Below are positions 24,394 through 32,518 of a stretch of 64,000 nt of DNA, piece after piece. Position numbers and translations under genes: made by a program. How positions within the stretch are numbered: the stretch's first letter is position 1; every line of letters begins with the position of its first letter. Origin of the DNA: Kitasatospora aureofaciens (GTDB lineage: Bacteria > Actinomycetota > Actinomycetes > Streptomycetales > Streptomycetaceae); NCBI RefSeq assembly GCF_019192735.1, contig NZ_JAHTKP010000023.1:53636-117635 (forward strand), read 5' to 3'. Under the pieces are notes generated by a model. The model had not been told where the DNA came from. It worked only from the letters and a program-made list of their open reading frames with translations, and ran no database searches.

Positions 24394-25297
24394 GGCTTGA
24401 TCACGGCCCTCTTGAGCGTCGGCGTAACCCGAGAGAGTGAACGCGCTGACCAGCACTTCCACGTGGCCTGTCCAATTGGGCATCCGCTAGACATAGCGGT
24501 CCGGAATTGGACACCGAAACGCGGAACCTACATCCCCATCGACTCACCGACGGTTGAAGCTCAGATCACGGTTGTTATCTAGTGCTGTCAACTAAGCCTG
24601 CAGATCAGCGGCCTGAGACTATGTAAACCACGTAAGGCAAGTTGGCGGAGCATGATCCGGAACTGACGGATCGCGCAGCCGCTCGATCATCGGTCTTCGG
24701 CCGATCCGGCAGTGCCGCGCCCGCTTCGCTACGTCTTGCCGGACGGCGGCGAGAGTGCCCTTCCGCCGGGTGTGTTGGGCTTCCAGCCGCGCGGAAGCCC
24801 CGGCAGGGGCTCCTCCGGCTATCAACGGTTCGCATGGCTGAAATGGCTGTCTTCCCAGTTCGTGACGTTTGTTCCATTGCAACAGCGATGCCTTGCGGTG
24901 GAAGCTCGGGTCGCCGGGTGGCTGGTGTCCCCGGCCCCCGCCAGCGCCCAGGCGGCGCTGGACCCGCCGGACCCGGCCCGGCCGGTTCTCCTGGCGCGAC
25001 ATGAACTCCCGACCCGACCGGTCCTCCCCCGCCGTCGTGACCTCCGCGTCCATCACATCGAGCGGCAGCATGACCGCGCGCACCGGGTGGACGTCACGTC
25101 GCCGAGGTGCCCGGCCGCGTGGCGAGGCCAGAGCACCCACAGGCACGACGCCTGGCGTACCGCCACCACCAGCGTCCTCGCAGCAGTGCGCAGCTTGTCA
25201 CCCGAGCGGTGGGAGGCGAGGACGTCCGCAATGGCCAACCGGCGGCGACTGTGAAAATCGCTGTCCGATCACCGGAGCACGGTGATAGACATCCGGC
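24394..25297. other. gene-free region holding repeat structures and decayed sequence
   Basis: No convincing gene occupies these 904 bases. The first 140 carry a nested palindrome: TGTCCAATT at 24469-24477 with AATTGGACA at 24505-24513, enclosing CCGCTA/TAGCGG at 24484-24499, next to the right arm of the 26-bp repeat. From about 24,580 to 25,250 several overlapping frames are open on both strands, but none resembles a known family; the start of this part (TAGTGCTGTCAACT) looks like an insertion-sequence end. Confidence 0.5.
24507..24532 (-). repeat. right arm of a perfect 26-bp inverted repeat
   Basis: The 26 bases at 24507-24532, beginning TTGGACACC and ending CGGAACCTACA, are the exact reverse complement of 22921-22946. 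A further palindrome is centred just to the left (24469-24513). Confidence 0.9.
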
Positions 25298-26095
25298 GTG
25301 GAAAAGAATCTTGAGTTCCCTGACCTGCTGCGACTGATCGATGAACGGTCGACCGCCTTCCGCGCCGCGGTCGCCGCCGCGCCCAGTCTCGACGCACAGG
25401 TGTCGACCTGCCCCGAGTGGACGCTGTTCGATCTGGTGAAGCACCTGGGTGGGGGAGACCGTTTCTGGGCCGCCATCGTCGGCGCGGGGCCTGCCGACGC
25501 TCCCCCGGCCGAGGCCACCGCTGCGCGCGCCGCTCTGGAAGTGCCGCGGGAGCGTGAGGCCCTGCTGGCCTGGCTGGCCGCGTCGACGCAGCTTCTGCTG
25601 AGCGCCCTGCGGGAGGCGGGCCCGGACGCCGGCTGCTGGGCGTGGTGGAGTGCCCTGCAGACGCCGCGGACCTCCGGCGGAGTCGCCCGGCACCGGGCCC
25701 AGGAGACCGCGGTGCACACCTACGACGCCCAGCTCGCCGCGGGCGCCCCGCAGCCGCTGCCGACCGAGGTCGCCCTCGACGGTGTCGAGGAGTTCCTGTT
25801 CACCTGCGTCGCGACGCCCAGCGCCTGGCCGCACAAGCCCACGGCCTTCGACTTCCACACCGCCGAGGGCCGCTCCTGGCGCCTCACGGTCGACGGCGAC
25901 GGCGCACGCTCCACCCGCATCCCCGCGCCCACTGCCGCGACCGGCGAGGACTCGGACGCAGCCGGCGCCTCCATCCATGGCACGGCCAGTGAGTTGGTCC
26001 TCTACTTGTACGACCGTATCCCGGCCGACTCCTTGCACGTTGACGGAGACGCAGGGCTGCTCGACCTGCTCCGCGCCTGGGAGCCGGAGGAGTAG
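25298..26095 (+). CDS. maleylpyruvate isomerase family mycothiol-dependent enzyme
   Basis: A 265-residue protein of the DinB-like mycothiol-dependent maleylpyruvate isomerase family. Metal-binding His positions are recognisable in L-V-K-H-L-G-G-G-D-R-F-W and R-H-R-A-Q-E-T-A-V-H-T-Y-D-A, with the early W-T-L-F-D-L motif. The C-terminal half is the family's SCP2-like domain. Members isomerise ring-cleavage products or transfer mycothiol; the substrate here is unknown. It starts at GTG 25298. Mycothiol dependence fits an actinobacterial host. Confidence 0.8.
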   Translation: MEKNLEFPDLLRLIDERSTAFRAAVAAAPSLDAQVSTCPEWTLFDLVKHLGGGDRFWAAIVGAGPADAPPAEATAARAALEVPREREALLAWLAASTQLLLSALREAGPDAGCWAWWSALQTPRTSGGVARHRAQETAVHTYDAQLAAGAPQPLPTEVALDGVEEFLFTCVATPSAWPHKPTAFDFHTAEGRSWRLTVDGDGARSTRIPAPTAATGEDSDAAGASIHGTASELVLYLYDRIPADSLHVDGDAGLLDLLRAWEPEE

Positions 26096-26560
26096 GACGT
26101 AGCGGGGGCGGTTGGCCGCGCCTCGAGCCGGTAGGACACGACTCTTCGCCAGGTTCGTCAGTCGCGGCACCGGGCTCAAACCCGCGAGGCGGCCTCGGGG
26201 CGTCACCAAGCCGACCGTCTACCTGGTCAGAGCTCGAACTCACGACCTCCGCACGATCAGAGACGAGTACATCGATAGCCGGGCAACCGCCGACCGGCTC
26301 GCTCTCCGTATCCAGCGAGCCGGCGGTTCTGCGTCGCGCCCCTGGCCGCGCTCCTGGTCCCACGAACCCGCCAGATGATCATTTGTCAGGTAGGCCATAG
26401 GTAGCTGCTCTCCTCCCCAACCCGCTCAGCGGCGACCTCCGCTCTCGCCATCGGTGTACCCACCGCCTGTTCCAGCGTGGGGAATCCAAGTGAGCATGTC
26501 TGGCCACACCTGAGCGGCGGGTGGGGAAATTCGAAGTGCCTCATCAGCATCGATCCCGCG
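26096..26560. other. intergenic region with a tRNA-like string and a hairpin
   Basis: These 465 bases hold no gene. On the minus strand, 26231-26250 reads GGAGGTCGTGAGTTCGAGCT, which resembles the variable-loop and T-arm segment of a tRNA gene, but the T stem does not close and no acceptor or anticodon arm fits. A bulged hairpin follows at 26285-26328. Confidence 0.45.
26285..26328. terminator. bulged hairpin, possible terminator
   Basis: AACCGC pairs with GCGGTT and CGGCTCGCT with AGCGAGCCG; a CGAC bulge sits on the left strand and the loop has 10 bases. It lies 190 bases past the isomerase gene and may end either neighbour's transcript. Confidence 0.5.
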
Positions 26561-27307
26561 TCACTGATCGGTCGTCGGCTGGTGCGGCTTGTGGCGTCCT
26601 GGCACGTGTATGAAGGACGAGAGCGGTCGGACCGGCTGCGGGTAGCTGATCTCGGCGATGTCCTCGGCCAGGTCTACGAGGGTGACCTCCGAGTTCAGCG
26701 ATGACACGAGCTTCTGGCTCAGCGGTCGCAAGGCATACACATCGCGCACCGCTTCCAGGTTCACGGAAACCTCGTAGTAGTCCTCGGCGAAGCGCTGGAA
26801 CGCTTCCGGCGAACGGTCGACCAGGAGCTCGAACAGGCCCGTTGCCCCGTCAGGGTCGGAACACCCGGCGGGGAAGTCGATCACGCCGTGCCGCCACCGA
26901 TCATCCGTCGCCTCCCGCCACAGGCAGGCGGTCACGACTGGAACGTCGTCCTCGTCGGTGAACGCCGGCTCCTCGACGAAGGGCTTGAAGACCTCCGGAA
27001 CCTCGTCGATCACTCCCGGCCATGGCTCGCCATCGTTGCCATACGGGCTCATCGGTGCTTCGTGGTCGAAGCCACGGACATAGGCCCCGGCCTCCGAGAA
27101 CACGATGGAGTACTCGTCCCCCGACCCGTTGCGCATCGACGCCATCTCCTCGCCGTCGGCCCAGCCGGCATTGAAGGAGTAGTACCGGCCTTCCCAGTCC
27201 GGGCTCAAAATCGCATCGAGCATCGCCAGTGAGCGGCACAGGTTCCGCAGGTCAGCGATGGAAGGGAGCTGGCGAGCTACGTCATAGACAGTCACGTGCT
27301 CATCCAA
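26561..27307 (-). CDS. hypothetical protein
   Basis: A 248-residue acidic soluble protein with no signal peptide or membrane segment. It contains conserved-looking aromatic stretches (EGRYYSFNAGWADGEEMASM, AGAYVRGFDHEAPMSPYGND, WPGVIDEVPEVFKPFVEEP), a pattern seen in actinobacterial hypothetical proteins resembling immunity or SMI1-type folds. The function is not known. The start used is a TTG at 27307. Confidence 0.55.
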   Translation of the reverse strand: MDEHVTVYDVARQLPSIADLRNLCRSLAMLDAILSPDWEGRYYSFNAGWADGEEMASMRNGSGDEYSIVFSEAGAYVRGFDHEAPMSPYGNDGEPWPGVIDEVPEVFKPFVEEPAFTDEDDVPVVTACLWREATDDRWRHGVIDFPAGCSDPDGATGLFELLVDRSPEAFQRFAEDYYEVSVNLEAVRDVYALRPLSQKLVSSLNSEVTLVDLAEDIAEISYPQPVRPLSSFIHVPGRHKPHQPTTDQ

Positions 27308-27427
27308 CCGGATGCCCCCGACACCCAGAATCTCCCCCCAAGGCTGTCACGCTCAGTAGCAGGGCCGGAGTGAGGTGGGTCAACTCGCGACGGTTGAATA
27401 CGCGAGCCCACCAGTATCGGCCGCCGG

Positions 27428-28195
27428 CTACACGGGGAGGTTCCAGCCGGGGCCGTCCTCGTTGCCGATCCACACGCGCTGGCCGTCGCCGTCGATCGTG
27501 ATGCCGAAGCCCTCCTGGTGGGGTGCTCCCTGGCTCTGCCACTCCTTGATGGCGTCCTCGACCTGGTCCCAAAGGCGCAGGGGGCCGCGCTGGGTGACGG
27601 TCCAGCCGCCATCAGGGTTCGGCCTTGTGCGGGCGTGGGAGCCGGTGGCGACGTCCATGAGGATCTGGTGGCCGCCGCTGCCGAGGACCTCGGCGGAGGG
27701 GGCGGCGAGCTGGGCGACCCACTTGCCGGTCCAGTCGGAGAGAAGCGCCGGGTTGATCTCGGCAGGACGCTCGTCCCCGGCGAGCAGGGTGAGGTTCCCG
27801 CGCGGGGGCCGGTCGTGCTGGCGGGCGATCATGAAGCTGATATGCCCCGGAAGGAAGCGGCCGGTGGCGCACCCCGGCTCTGTGACGGTCAGCAGGGCCT
27901 GGCCGAAGGCGAAGCTCCAGCCGGAGAAGGTGACGAGGATCTTCCCTTCCGGCGTGACCTGGTAGAGCCACGGCAGGGGGAGATGGCGGATCGAGCAGGT
28001 CGCGATCAGCCGGTCGTACGGGCCGCCGTCCTCGTGCCCGGCCAGGCCGTTGCCGACTACCAGGGCGGGGGAGAACCCGGCGGTCTTCAACGACGCTGCG
28101 GCACGCTCGGCGACTCCCGGGTCCACCTCGATGCTGACAAGGTTGCGCTCCCCGAGGCGGAGGGCGCCGAGCGCGGAGGAGTAGCCGGTGCACAT
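27428..28195 (-). pseudogene. 5'-truncated PCMT-like methyltransferase (FxLD-type)
   Basis: What remains is the C-terminal two-thirds of a SAM-dependent methyltransferase of the protein-isoaspartate methyltransferase superfamily. Recognisable segments are C-T-G-Y-S-S-A-L (motif I, whose E-I-G-x-G half is lost), S-I-E-V-D-P-G and Y-D-R-L-I-A-T-C-S-I, plus a C-terminal domain (FGITIDGDGQRVWIGNEDGP) like that of the FxLD lanthipeptide methyltransferases. At about 28,195 the homology stops and antisense integrase sequence begins. Without its N-terminus and half of the SAM-binding loop it should be inactive. No FxLD precursor or lanthipeptide enzyme is nearby. Confidence 0.6.
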
Positions 28196-28730
28196 CGGCG
28201 GGAAAGTCAGCGTGCCCCGCGCCATCCCCAGCGACAAGATCACGGGCATGCTGGACAAGGTCCCCTCCGCCTTCGGAAAGCTGTGCGTCGCCCTGGTCGC
28301 CATCCACGCCGCGCGACCGCTGGCCCTACGCTCCCTGCTCATCAGCGACCTCGACCGGGCGCACGGCCAACTGAAGGTCGGCACCCGCCTGATCTACCTC
28401 GATGAGCTCACCCTGCTGCTGATCGCCGACTGGCTTCGTGACCGCCACCAGCGGTGGCCGCTCAGCGCCAACCCTCATCTGCTGGTCACCCGCCGCACCG
28501 CCATGCACGCCGGTCGCCCGCCAATCAACAAGTTCGCAGTGCAGTACTACTTCAGGTTCACCGGGCTGACCGCCCAGAAGATCTGGAGCGACCGGATCCT
28601 CGACGAAGCCCACGAGGCCAAAGACCCACTCCACCTCATGCACGTCTTCGGCCTTTCGGCCACCACCGCGGTGAAGTACGTGCAGGCCGCCCACCCGGAG
28701 CGGTTCATCATCGACCCCACCCAGGCATAG
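28188..28730 (+). pseudogene. C-terminal fragment of a recombinase-like protein
   Basis: A 180-residue fragment related to the large recombinase-like proteins of actinobacterial trio elements (VALVAIHAARPLALRSLLIS, LTLLLIADWLRDRHQRWPLS, DPLHLMHVFGLSATTAVKYV). The N-terminal 300 or so residues are missing. Its 5' end abuts the broken methyltransferase gene on the other strand, so one insertion or deletion destroyed both. Confidence 0.6.
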
Positions 28731-28994
28731 ACCCCACCAACCGGCACGCCCGACCGCCGTGGTCTCCAGTGCAACTACTGACGAAGGCAGCCGGGCGGGA
28801 CCGGCGCTCCAAGTGAACTCGCCTTTCTACTCGGAGAGTTGCGCGATGGCTGCCCCATGACCAGGGGTTACTCCAAGATTCCTGCTACACCACTCCACAG
28901 GACGCCATAGCGCCTTGCCCCCGCTCACGGCAACGACGCCCGCCTCGCCGAGTGAATCACCGCCGCCCGCCACCGCACCCCACGCCAGCGATCC
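28731..28994. other. intergenic region, no gene seen
   Basis: The 264 bases between the recombinase fragment and the end of the lipoprotein gene contain no frame with a credible start or known family, and no strong hairpin. Confidence 0.4.
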
Positions 28995-29438
28995 TTACGG
29001 CTGCGTCCTCGGTACGGTGGGGACCGATCCGGAGACGAACAGCGGCTCCGACGAGACAATGTTCGGGTGGCCGGACTTAGTGATCATTACCACGGCCTGA
29101 TAGTCGACGTTGTGCGGGTTGGTCACCTGTGCCCAGGTGACTCCAGAGCACAGCACATCGACTGTCGCCTTGCCGTCCTGGGCAGGCTTCGAGGCGCGGC
29201 CGACGACGGTCCCGTTCGTTGTCGTAAGGTACGCGCTGACGGGATCTCCGCTCTGCGCGCGGTAGTCGACCTGGACAGAGTCCTTGCCCACGGGCACGCG
29301 GTAGACGGCCAGCGTGTTCGGGTCGGCCTGCCCCGCGATCTGTTGTCCGCAGGTGTCCGCCGCGGCCGGCGTCTCTTGGCCGCACGCGGCGAGCAACGGC
29401 ACGAGCGAGATGGCGAGCAGAGCGGCCTTGCGCTTCAA
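28995..29438 (-). CDS. secreted lipoprotein of unknown function
   Basis: A 147-residue lipoprotein. It starts at TTG 29438, six bases after GAGGAGG; the product begins M-K-R-K-A-A-L-L and has the lipobox L-A-A-C with Cys at about residue 18. The mature part is a small beta-rich domain with two further Cys (TCGQQ, LCSGV). The function is unknown. It lies 53 bases downstream of the protease remnant on the same strand and may once have shared its transcript. Confidence 0.65.
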   Translation of the reverse strand: MKRKAALLAISLVPLLAACGQETPAAADTCGQQIAGQADPNTLAVYRVPVGKDSVQVDYRAQSGDPVSAYLTTTNGTVVGRASKPAQDGKATVDVLCSGVTWAQVTNPHNVDYQAVVMITKSGHPNIVSSEPLFVSGSVPTVPRTQP

Positions 29439-29491
29439 GGGGTGCCTCCTCACGGTGGGCCCCTCTGGTGTCCCAGAGGGGCCCCGTTGCG

Positions 29492-30118
29492 TTAGACGTG
29501 CGGGTTCAGGTGCAGGTTCCACGCGTTGAGGATGTCGGGGGCCTCCGTCCAGAAGAAGGAGCCTCCCCCCATCGCGGACGCGATGCCACGGGCCTGCCGG
29601 GTGTTACTGCCGGAGATGCTGAACACCAGCGCCCCGGAGTCACCCGGTTCTCCCATCCAGCCCGAAGACTGCCCCTGGACGCCGCGAACGGTGTGCACCG
29701 TTCCGTCATCCCAGGTGATGTTGTATAGGACGTCCTGGTTGGTAACGGTGATGCCACAGGGCACGCCGTAGCCGTTGTAGTAGGAGCGGGCTCCGTCCTG
29801 GCAGACGGAGTCGCCGTTGTAAGAGCAGGAGGCGGAGGTCACCGGATACCACTGGCCCTGCGGCTGGTCGGCTTCGTCGGAGTTGGTTCCTGCGCCGTTG
29901 TATGCCTTGGTCCAGATGACCTGGGCGTCCCACTGGGGCTGGTCGTTGCCGATGTCCCCGACGTAGCTCCCGTAGTTGAGCTGCCAGTTTCCGACTGCGT
30001 CGCCTTCGCCGTAGATGTGGGTGCCGGATCCGGTGGCGAAGCAGTGGTCGGCGGTAATGAGGTAGTCGCCGCCGGAGCTGTCTTCGGCGGCGAGTCCTGC
30101 GGTGCACTTGCAGCGCCA
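29492..30118 (-). pseudogene. trypsin-like (S1) protease, 5' end lost
   Basis: About 208 residues of a chymotrypsin-fold serine protease. The catalytic set is visible: L-I-T-A-D-H-C-F (His), W-D-A-Q-V-I (Asp) and G-E-P-G-D-S-G-A-L-V-F (Ser). Cys pairs match the family, and the C-terminus is complete. The signal peptide and N-terminal beta strand are absent: upstream of about 30,118 the sequence becomes antisense to a DUF397 gene fragment. Frame extension into that DNA is fortuitous and gives no export signal, so the gene is probably dead. Confidence 0.65.
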
Positions 30119-30236
30119 AGACGTCGCAGTAAAGGACAGCAAGGCCCCCCACGGGCCGCTGCTGAACGTCACCGCTGAGGCCTGGCAGGCATTCATCGTC
30201 GGCATCCACACCGGCGACTTCCCCGCCACCCCCTGA
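30119..30236 (+). pseudogene. C-terminal fragment of a second DUF397 gene
   Basis: The translation V-A-V-K-D-S-K-A-P-H-G-P-L-L-N-V-T onward to G-D-F-P-A-T-P-stop closely matches the C-terminal 38 residues of the DUF397 protein at 19,329-19,532. The N-terminal W-R-K-S-S-Y-S half is gone, replaced by the broken protease. The match continues past the stop codon into a matching terminator, so the fragment is an old paralogue remnant. Confidence 0.8.
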
Positions 30237-30248
30237 ACCAGCTCCTGT

Positions 30249-30279
30249 GGGCGGCTCCGCGTGCCACGCGGAGCCGCCC
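30249..30279 (+). terminator. terminator of the DUF397 remnant
   Basis: GGGCGGCTCCGCG pairs perfectly with CGCGGAGCCGCCC around a 5-nt loop. Compared with the hairpin at 19,545 it differs by a base pair that has changed on both sides (C:G to T:A), so the stem has been kept under selection. Confidence 0.85.
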
Positions 30280-30425
30280 ACTCCCCGGGTCCCGGCCGGT
30301 TTCGCAACAGGACGCCCAGTCCAGGACTCGCAACCACATCTCCGGTGCTGAGCTTGAATTGGTGATGTCGGCCAGCCGGAGGCAGGCTCAGCACGTATCG
30401 GGCTGGACGGAATCAACCGGCCGGC

Positions 30426-31166
30426 TCAGTCGTCGGTCCGATGGTCCCCGAGCCCGTCCAGCAGGGCGTCCAGGCCGGCCGCCAGTTCCTCCGCCGGATC
30501 GTGGTCGGCCAGCAGCCGGGCCAGCGCGCGCAGTCGCGGGTACTCCGAGATCGGCAGCCGGTGCAGCCCCAGTCGGAGCAGCGGCTCCGGTTCGTCCGGG
30601 TTGTCGACCACCTGCCGCCGGTCGACCAGCAGGTAGCCCAGCACCCAGCCGCCCACCGCACGGTAGAGGCGCAGGGTGGCGTGGTCGTCGAGCCCGGCCC
30701 GGTCGAGCAGGGCCAGGACGTGTTCGTTGAGCCGGAGCATCGCCGGGGGACGGCGGGCCAGCGGGACGTCGAGCGGGCGGGTGACCACCAGCGGGACCAC
30801 CTGGGGGTGCGCATCGGCGACCGCGTGGAACACCTCGGCAACACGATGGAGCTCCGCACGCCAGTCCCGGCCGGTGCCGCCGGCGCCCTCGGCCGGCGGG
30901 CCGAGGCCCTCGTACACCTCGGCGCAGAACGCCTCCACCATGCCGTCCAGCAGCGCCTGCTTTCCGGAGGCGTACCGGTAGAGCGCCATCGGCTCCACAC
31001 CGAGGTCGGTGGCCAGGTTGCGCATGGTCAGTGCGGCCAGGCCGTCGCGGTCGACCAGCGCGACGGCGGCGTCGAGCACCCGCGACCTGGTCAGCCGAGC
31101 CCGCCGGGGCGAGGGCGCGCGCTCCCCGCCGCGTGCGGCCGAGCTGCGTTCCCCTTCCCTGTCCAC
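30426..31166 (-). CDS. TetR/AcrR family regulator (TetR_C_1 type)
   Basis: A 246-residue repressor. Residues 25-75 form the helix-turn-helix (LTRSRVLDAAVALVDRDGLA, LTMRNLATDLGVEPMALYRY), with A-L-Y-R-Y-A-S-G-K-Q-A-L-L as signature. The C-terminal domain is of the tetracycline-repressor-like TetR_C_1 type (HAVADAHPQVVPLVV, AVGGWVLGYLLVD). It is divergent from the papain-like gene at 31,341; the space between holds a 7-bp perfect inverted repeat. It is the nearest regulator to the NRPS operon, but a control link is not shown. Confidence 0.85.
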   Translation of the reverse strand: MDREGERSSAARGGERAPSPRRARLTRSRVLDAAVALVDRDGLAALTMRNLATDLGVEPMALYRYASGKQALLDGMVEAFCAEVYEGLGPPAEGAGGTGRDWRAELHRVAEVFHAVADAHPQVVPLVVTRPLDVPLARRPPAMLRLNEHVLALLDRAGLDDHATLRLYRAVGGWVLGYLLVDRRQVVDNPDEPEPLLRLGLHRLPISEYPRLRALARLLADHDPAEELAAGLDALLDGLGDHRTDD

Positions 31167-31251
31167 GGCCGCCTCCTGACCTGTACCCCGGCCGCTTGAC
31201 TCACCCTCGCAGGGAGAGCAGGCTGTAAGTATACAACGTACATATCAGACA

Positions 31252-31272
31252 TATGCGTACGGAAGACGCATA
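31252..31272. promoter_or_regulatory. TetR operator candidate
   Basis: TATGCGT (31252-31258) and ACGCATA (31266-31272) form a perfect 7-bp inverted repeat with a 7-bp spacer, between divergent tetR and papain-like genes. A second AT-rich patch, GTATACAACGTACATAT at about 31229-31245, is partly symmetric and may hold a promoter or a second site. Confidence 0.55.
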
Positions 31273-31340
31273 CACGTCAACGGAGCGCGGGGCAGGCAGC
31301 TGCGCGCGTGCGAGTGAGATGCGAGTGAACGGAGAGAACG

Positions 31341-32069
31341 ATGAACCAGGTCGCTGGAAAGCTCGGGAAGCTCGCCCCGCAGTTTCCGACCGCTCTCAAG
31401 GACTTCACCACCTACGCGAAGGCCCCGCTCCCGGCACCCCCGGCAGCGGTGGACTGGGCCACCAACGTCCCTGAGTGGCCCATGGACGGCAACGACCAGT
31501 ACGGCGACTGCACCATGGCCGCTGCCGCGCACATGATCCAGTCCTGGAACGCCCAGACCAAGGAGCAGGACGCCATCCCGACGCCCCAGGAGGTCGTGGC
31601 CGAGTACTTCCAGCTCACCGGCGGCCAGGACACCGGCCTGGTCGAGGCCGATGTGCTCAAGAACTGGCAGTCCACCGGCCTGTGGGGCAACAGCGTGCTG
31701 GGCTATGCGCCGGTCAACGTGCACAACCTGACCGCGCTCCAGCAGACCATGTGGCTCTTCGGCGCCGTCTACGCGGGCATCCAGGTGCCGGCCAACGCAC
31801 AGACGCAGTTCCAGGAGGGCCAGCCGTGGACCCTGGTGCCGAACTGGCAACAGCAGCCGATCGAGGGCGGACACGCGATCCCGCTGCTCGGTTACGACGC
31901 CGACTACATCTACGCGATCACCTGGGGCGGGGTCCAGCGGATCGCCTGGGACTGGTGGTCCACCTACTCCGACGAAGCCTGGGCCGTGCTGGCCCAGGAG
32001 TACAAGGAGGCCGGGACCGTCAACGGCATCGACATGACGGCACTCACCGCCGACCTCGCGCAGGTGTGA
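31341..32069 (+). CDS. papain-fold-like cysteine protein without export signal
   Basis: A 242-residue soluble protein. A papain-like layout is suggested by Gln53-x3-Cys57 in N-D-Q-Y-G-D-C-T-M-A-A-A, by His178 in G-G-H-A-I-P-L-L-G-Y-D, and by A-I-T-W-G-G where papains have N-S-W-G. The third catalytic residue (Asn/Asp) is not obvious, so activity is uncertain. There is no signal peptide, so it acts inside the cell or leaves by a non-classical route. An AGAGA-type ribosome site precedes the ATG. It is divergent from a tetR gene that probably controls it. Confidence 0.55.
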   Translation: MNQVAGKLGKLAPQFPTALKDFTTYAKAPLPAPPAAVDWATNVPEWPMDGNDQYGDCTMAAAAHMIQSWNAQTKEQDAIPTPQEVVAEYFQLTGGQDTGLVEADVLKNWQSTGLWGNSVLGYAPVNVHNLTALQQTMWLFGAVYAGIQVPANAQTQFQEGQPWTLVPNWQQQPIEGGHAIPLLGYDADYIYAITWGGVQRIAWDWWSTYSDEAWAVLAQEYKEAGTVNGIDMTALTADLAQV

Positions 32070-32084
32070 TCCGCCAGGCCGGTT

Positions 32085-32248
32085 GATACGCTTCATGTCC
32101 GCCCTCCTCCAAGGCGACCAGCGCCGGATGGAAGCTCAGCATCACCGGCCCGCCAACGCCGCAGTCGTCGGCTGCGGCCAGCCAGCCGCTAAGGGCCAGG
32201 CGCGCGCGGACCCGCTCGCGCACGGCGGTCGGTGCGATATCGGTGAAT
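32085..32248 (-). pseudogene. short unidentified coding remnant
   Basis: The minus strand translates as a coherent stretch (APTAVRERVRARLALSGWLA, ADDCGVGGPVMLSFHPALVA) without a start or a full domain. Composition looks coding, but no family was recognised. It lies between the papain-like gene and the IS66 remnant, where broken genes are expected. Confidence 0.25.
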
Positions 32249-32317
32249 TCGACGGGTGACTGGATAGCTGGTCACCGGCACCCGAGTTGATCTCGAGGCC
32301 CAGTTTCGTGATCATTG

Positions 32318-32505
32318 GGTCTCATGTCCCAGGCCGCGCCGCTTCCCAGCTACGAGGAACTCGCAGCGCTGGTGGTTGAGTTGCGGAGCGAGCCGGCCCA
32401 AGCCCGAGCCCGGATCGCGGACCTGGAAGCCCGGCTGGCCCAGAACTCCACGAACTCCTCGAGGCCCCCGTTCAGCCTGCCGCATCCGCTGCCGGGGCGA
32501 TCCGG
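32318..32505 (+). pseudogene. N-terminal remnant of an IS66-type transposase
   Basis: About 60 codons resemble the start of IS66 transposases: P-S-Y-E-E-L-A-A-L-V-V-E-L, a coiled segment A-R-A-R-I-A-D-L-E-A-R-L, and the conserved A-Q-N-S-T-N-S-S-R-P-P. The remaining 400 or more residues are absent. The frame runs straight into the next gene, giving a chance fusion. Confidence 0.65.
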
Positions 32506-32518
32506 CAGGATGGCCGCC

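Noticed and set aside
24605..25254. Overlapping frames on both strands between the kinase and isomerase genes
   Set aside because: None has a good ribosome site or a recognisable domain; treated as decayed sequence.
26231..26250. Annotation as a tRNA gene
   Set aside because: The T stem does not close and no acceptor, D or anticodon arm can be drawn.
19430..30279. DUF397 copies as attachment-site direct repeats of a 10.7-kb integrative element
   Set aside because: The copies differ at many bases, including paired changes in the terminator stem, so they are old paralogues and not a recent site duplication.
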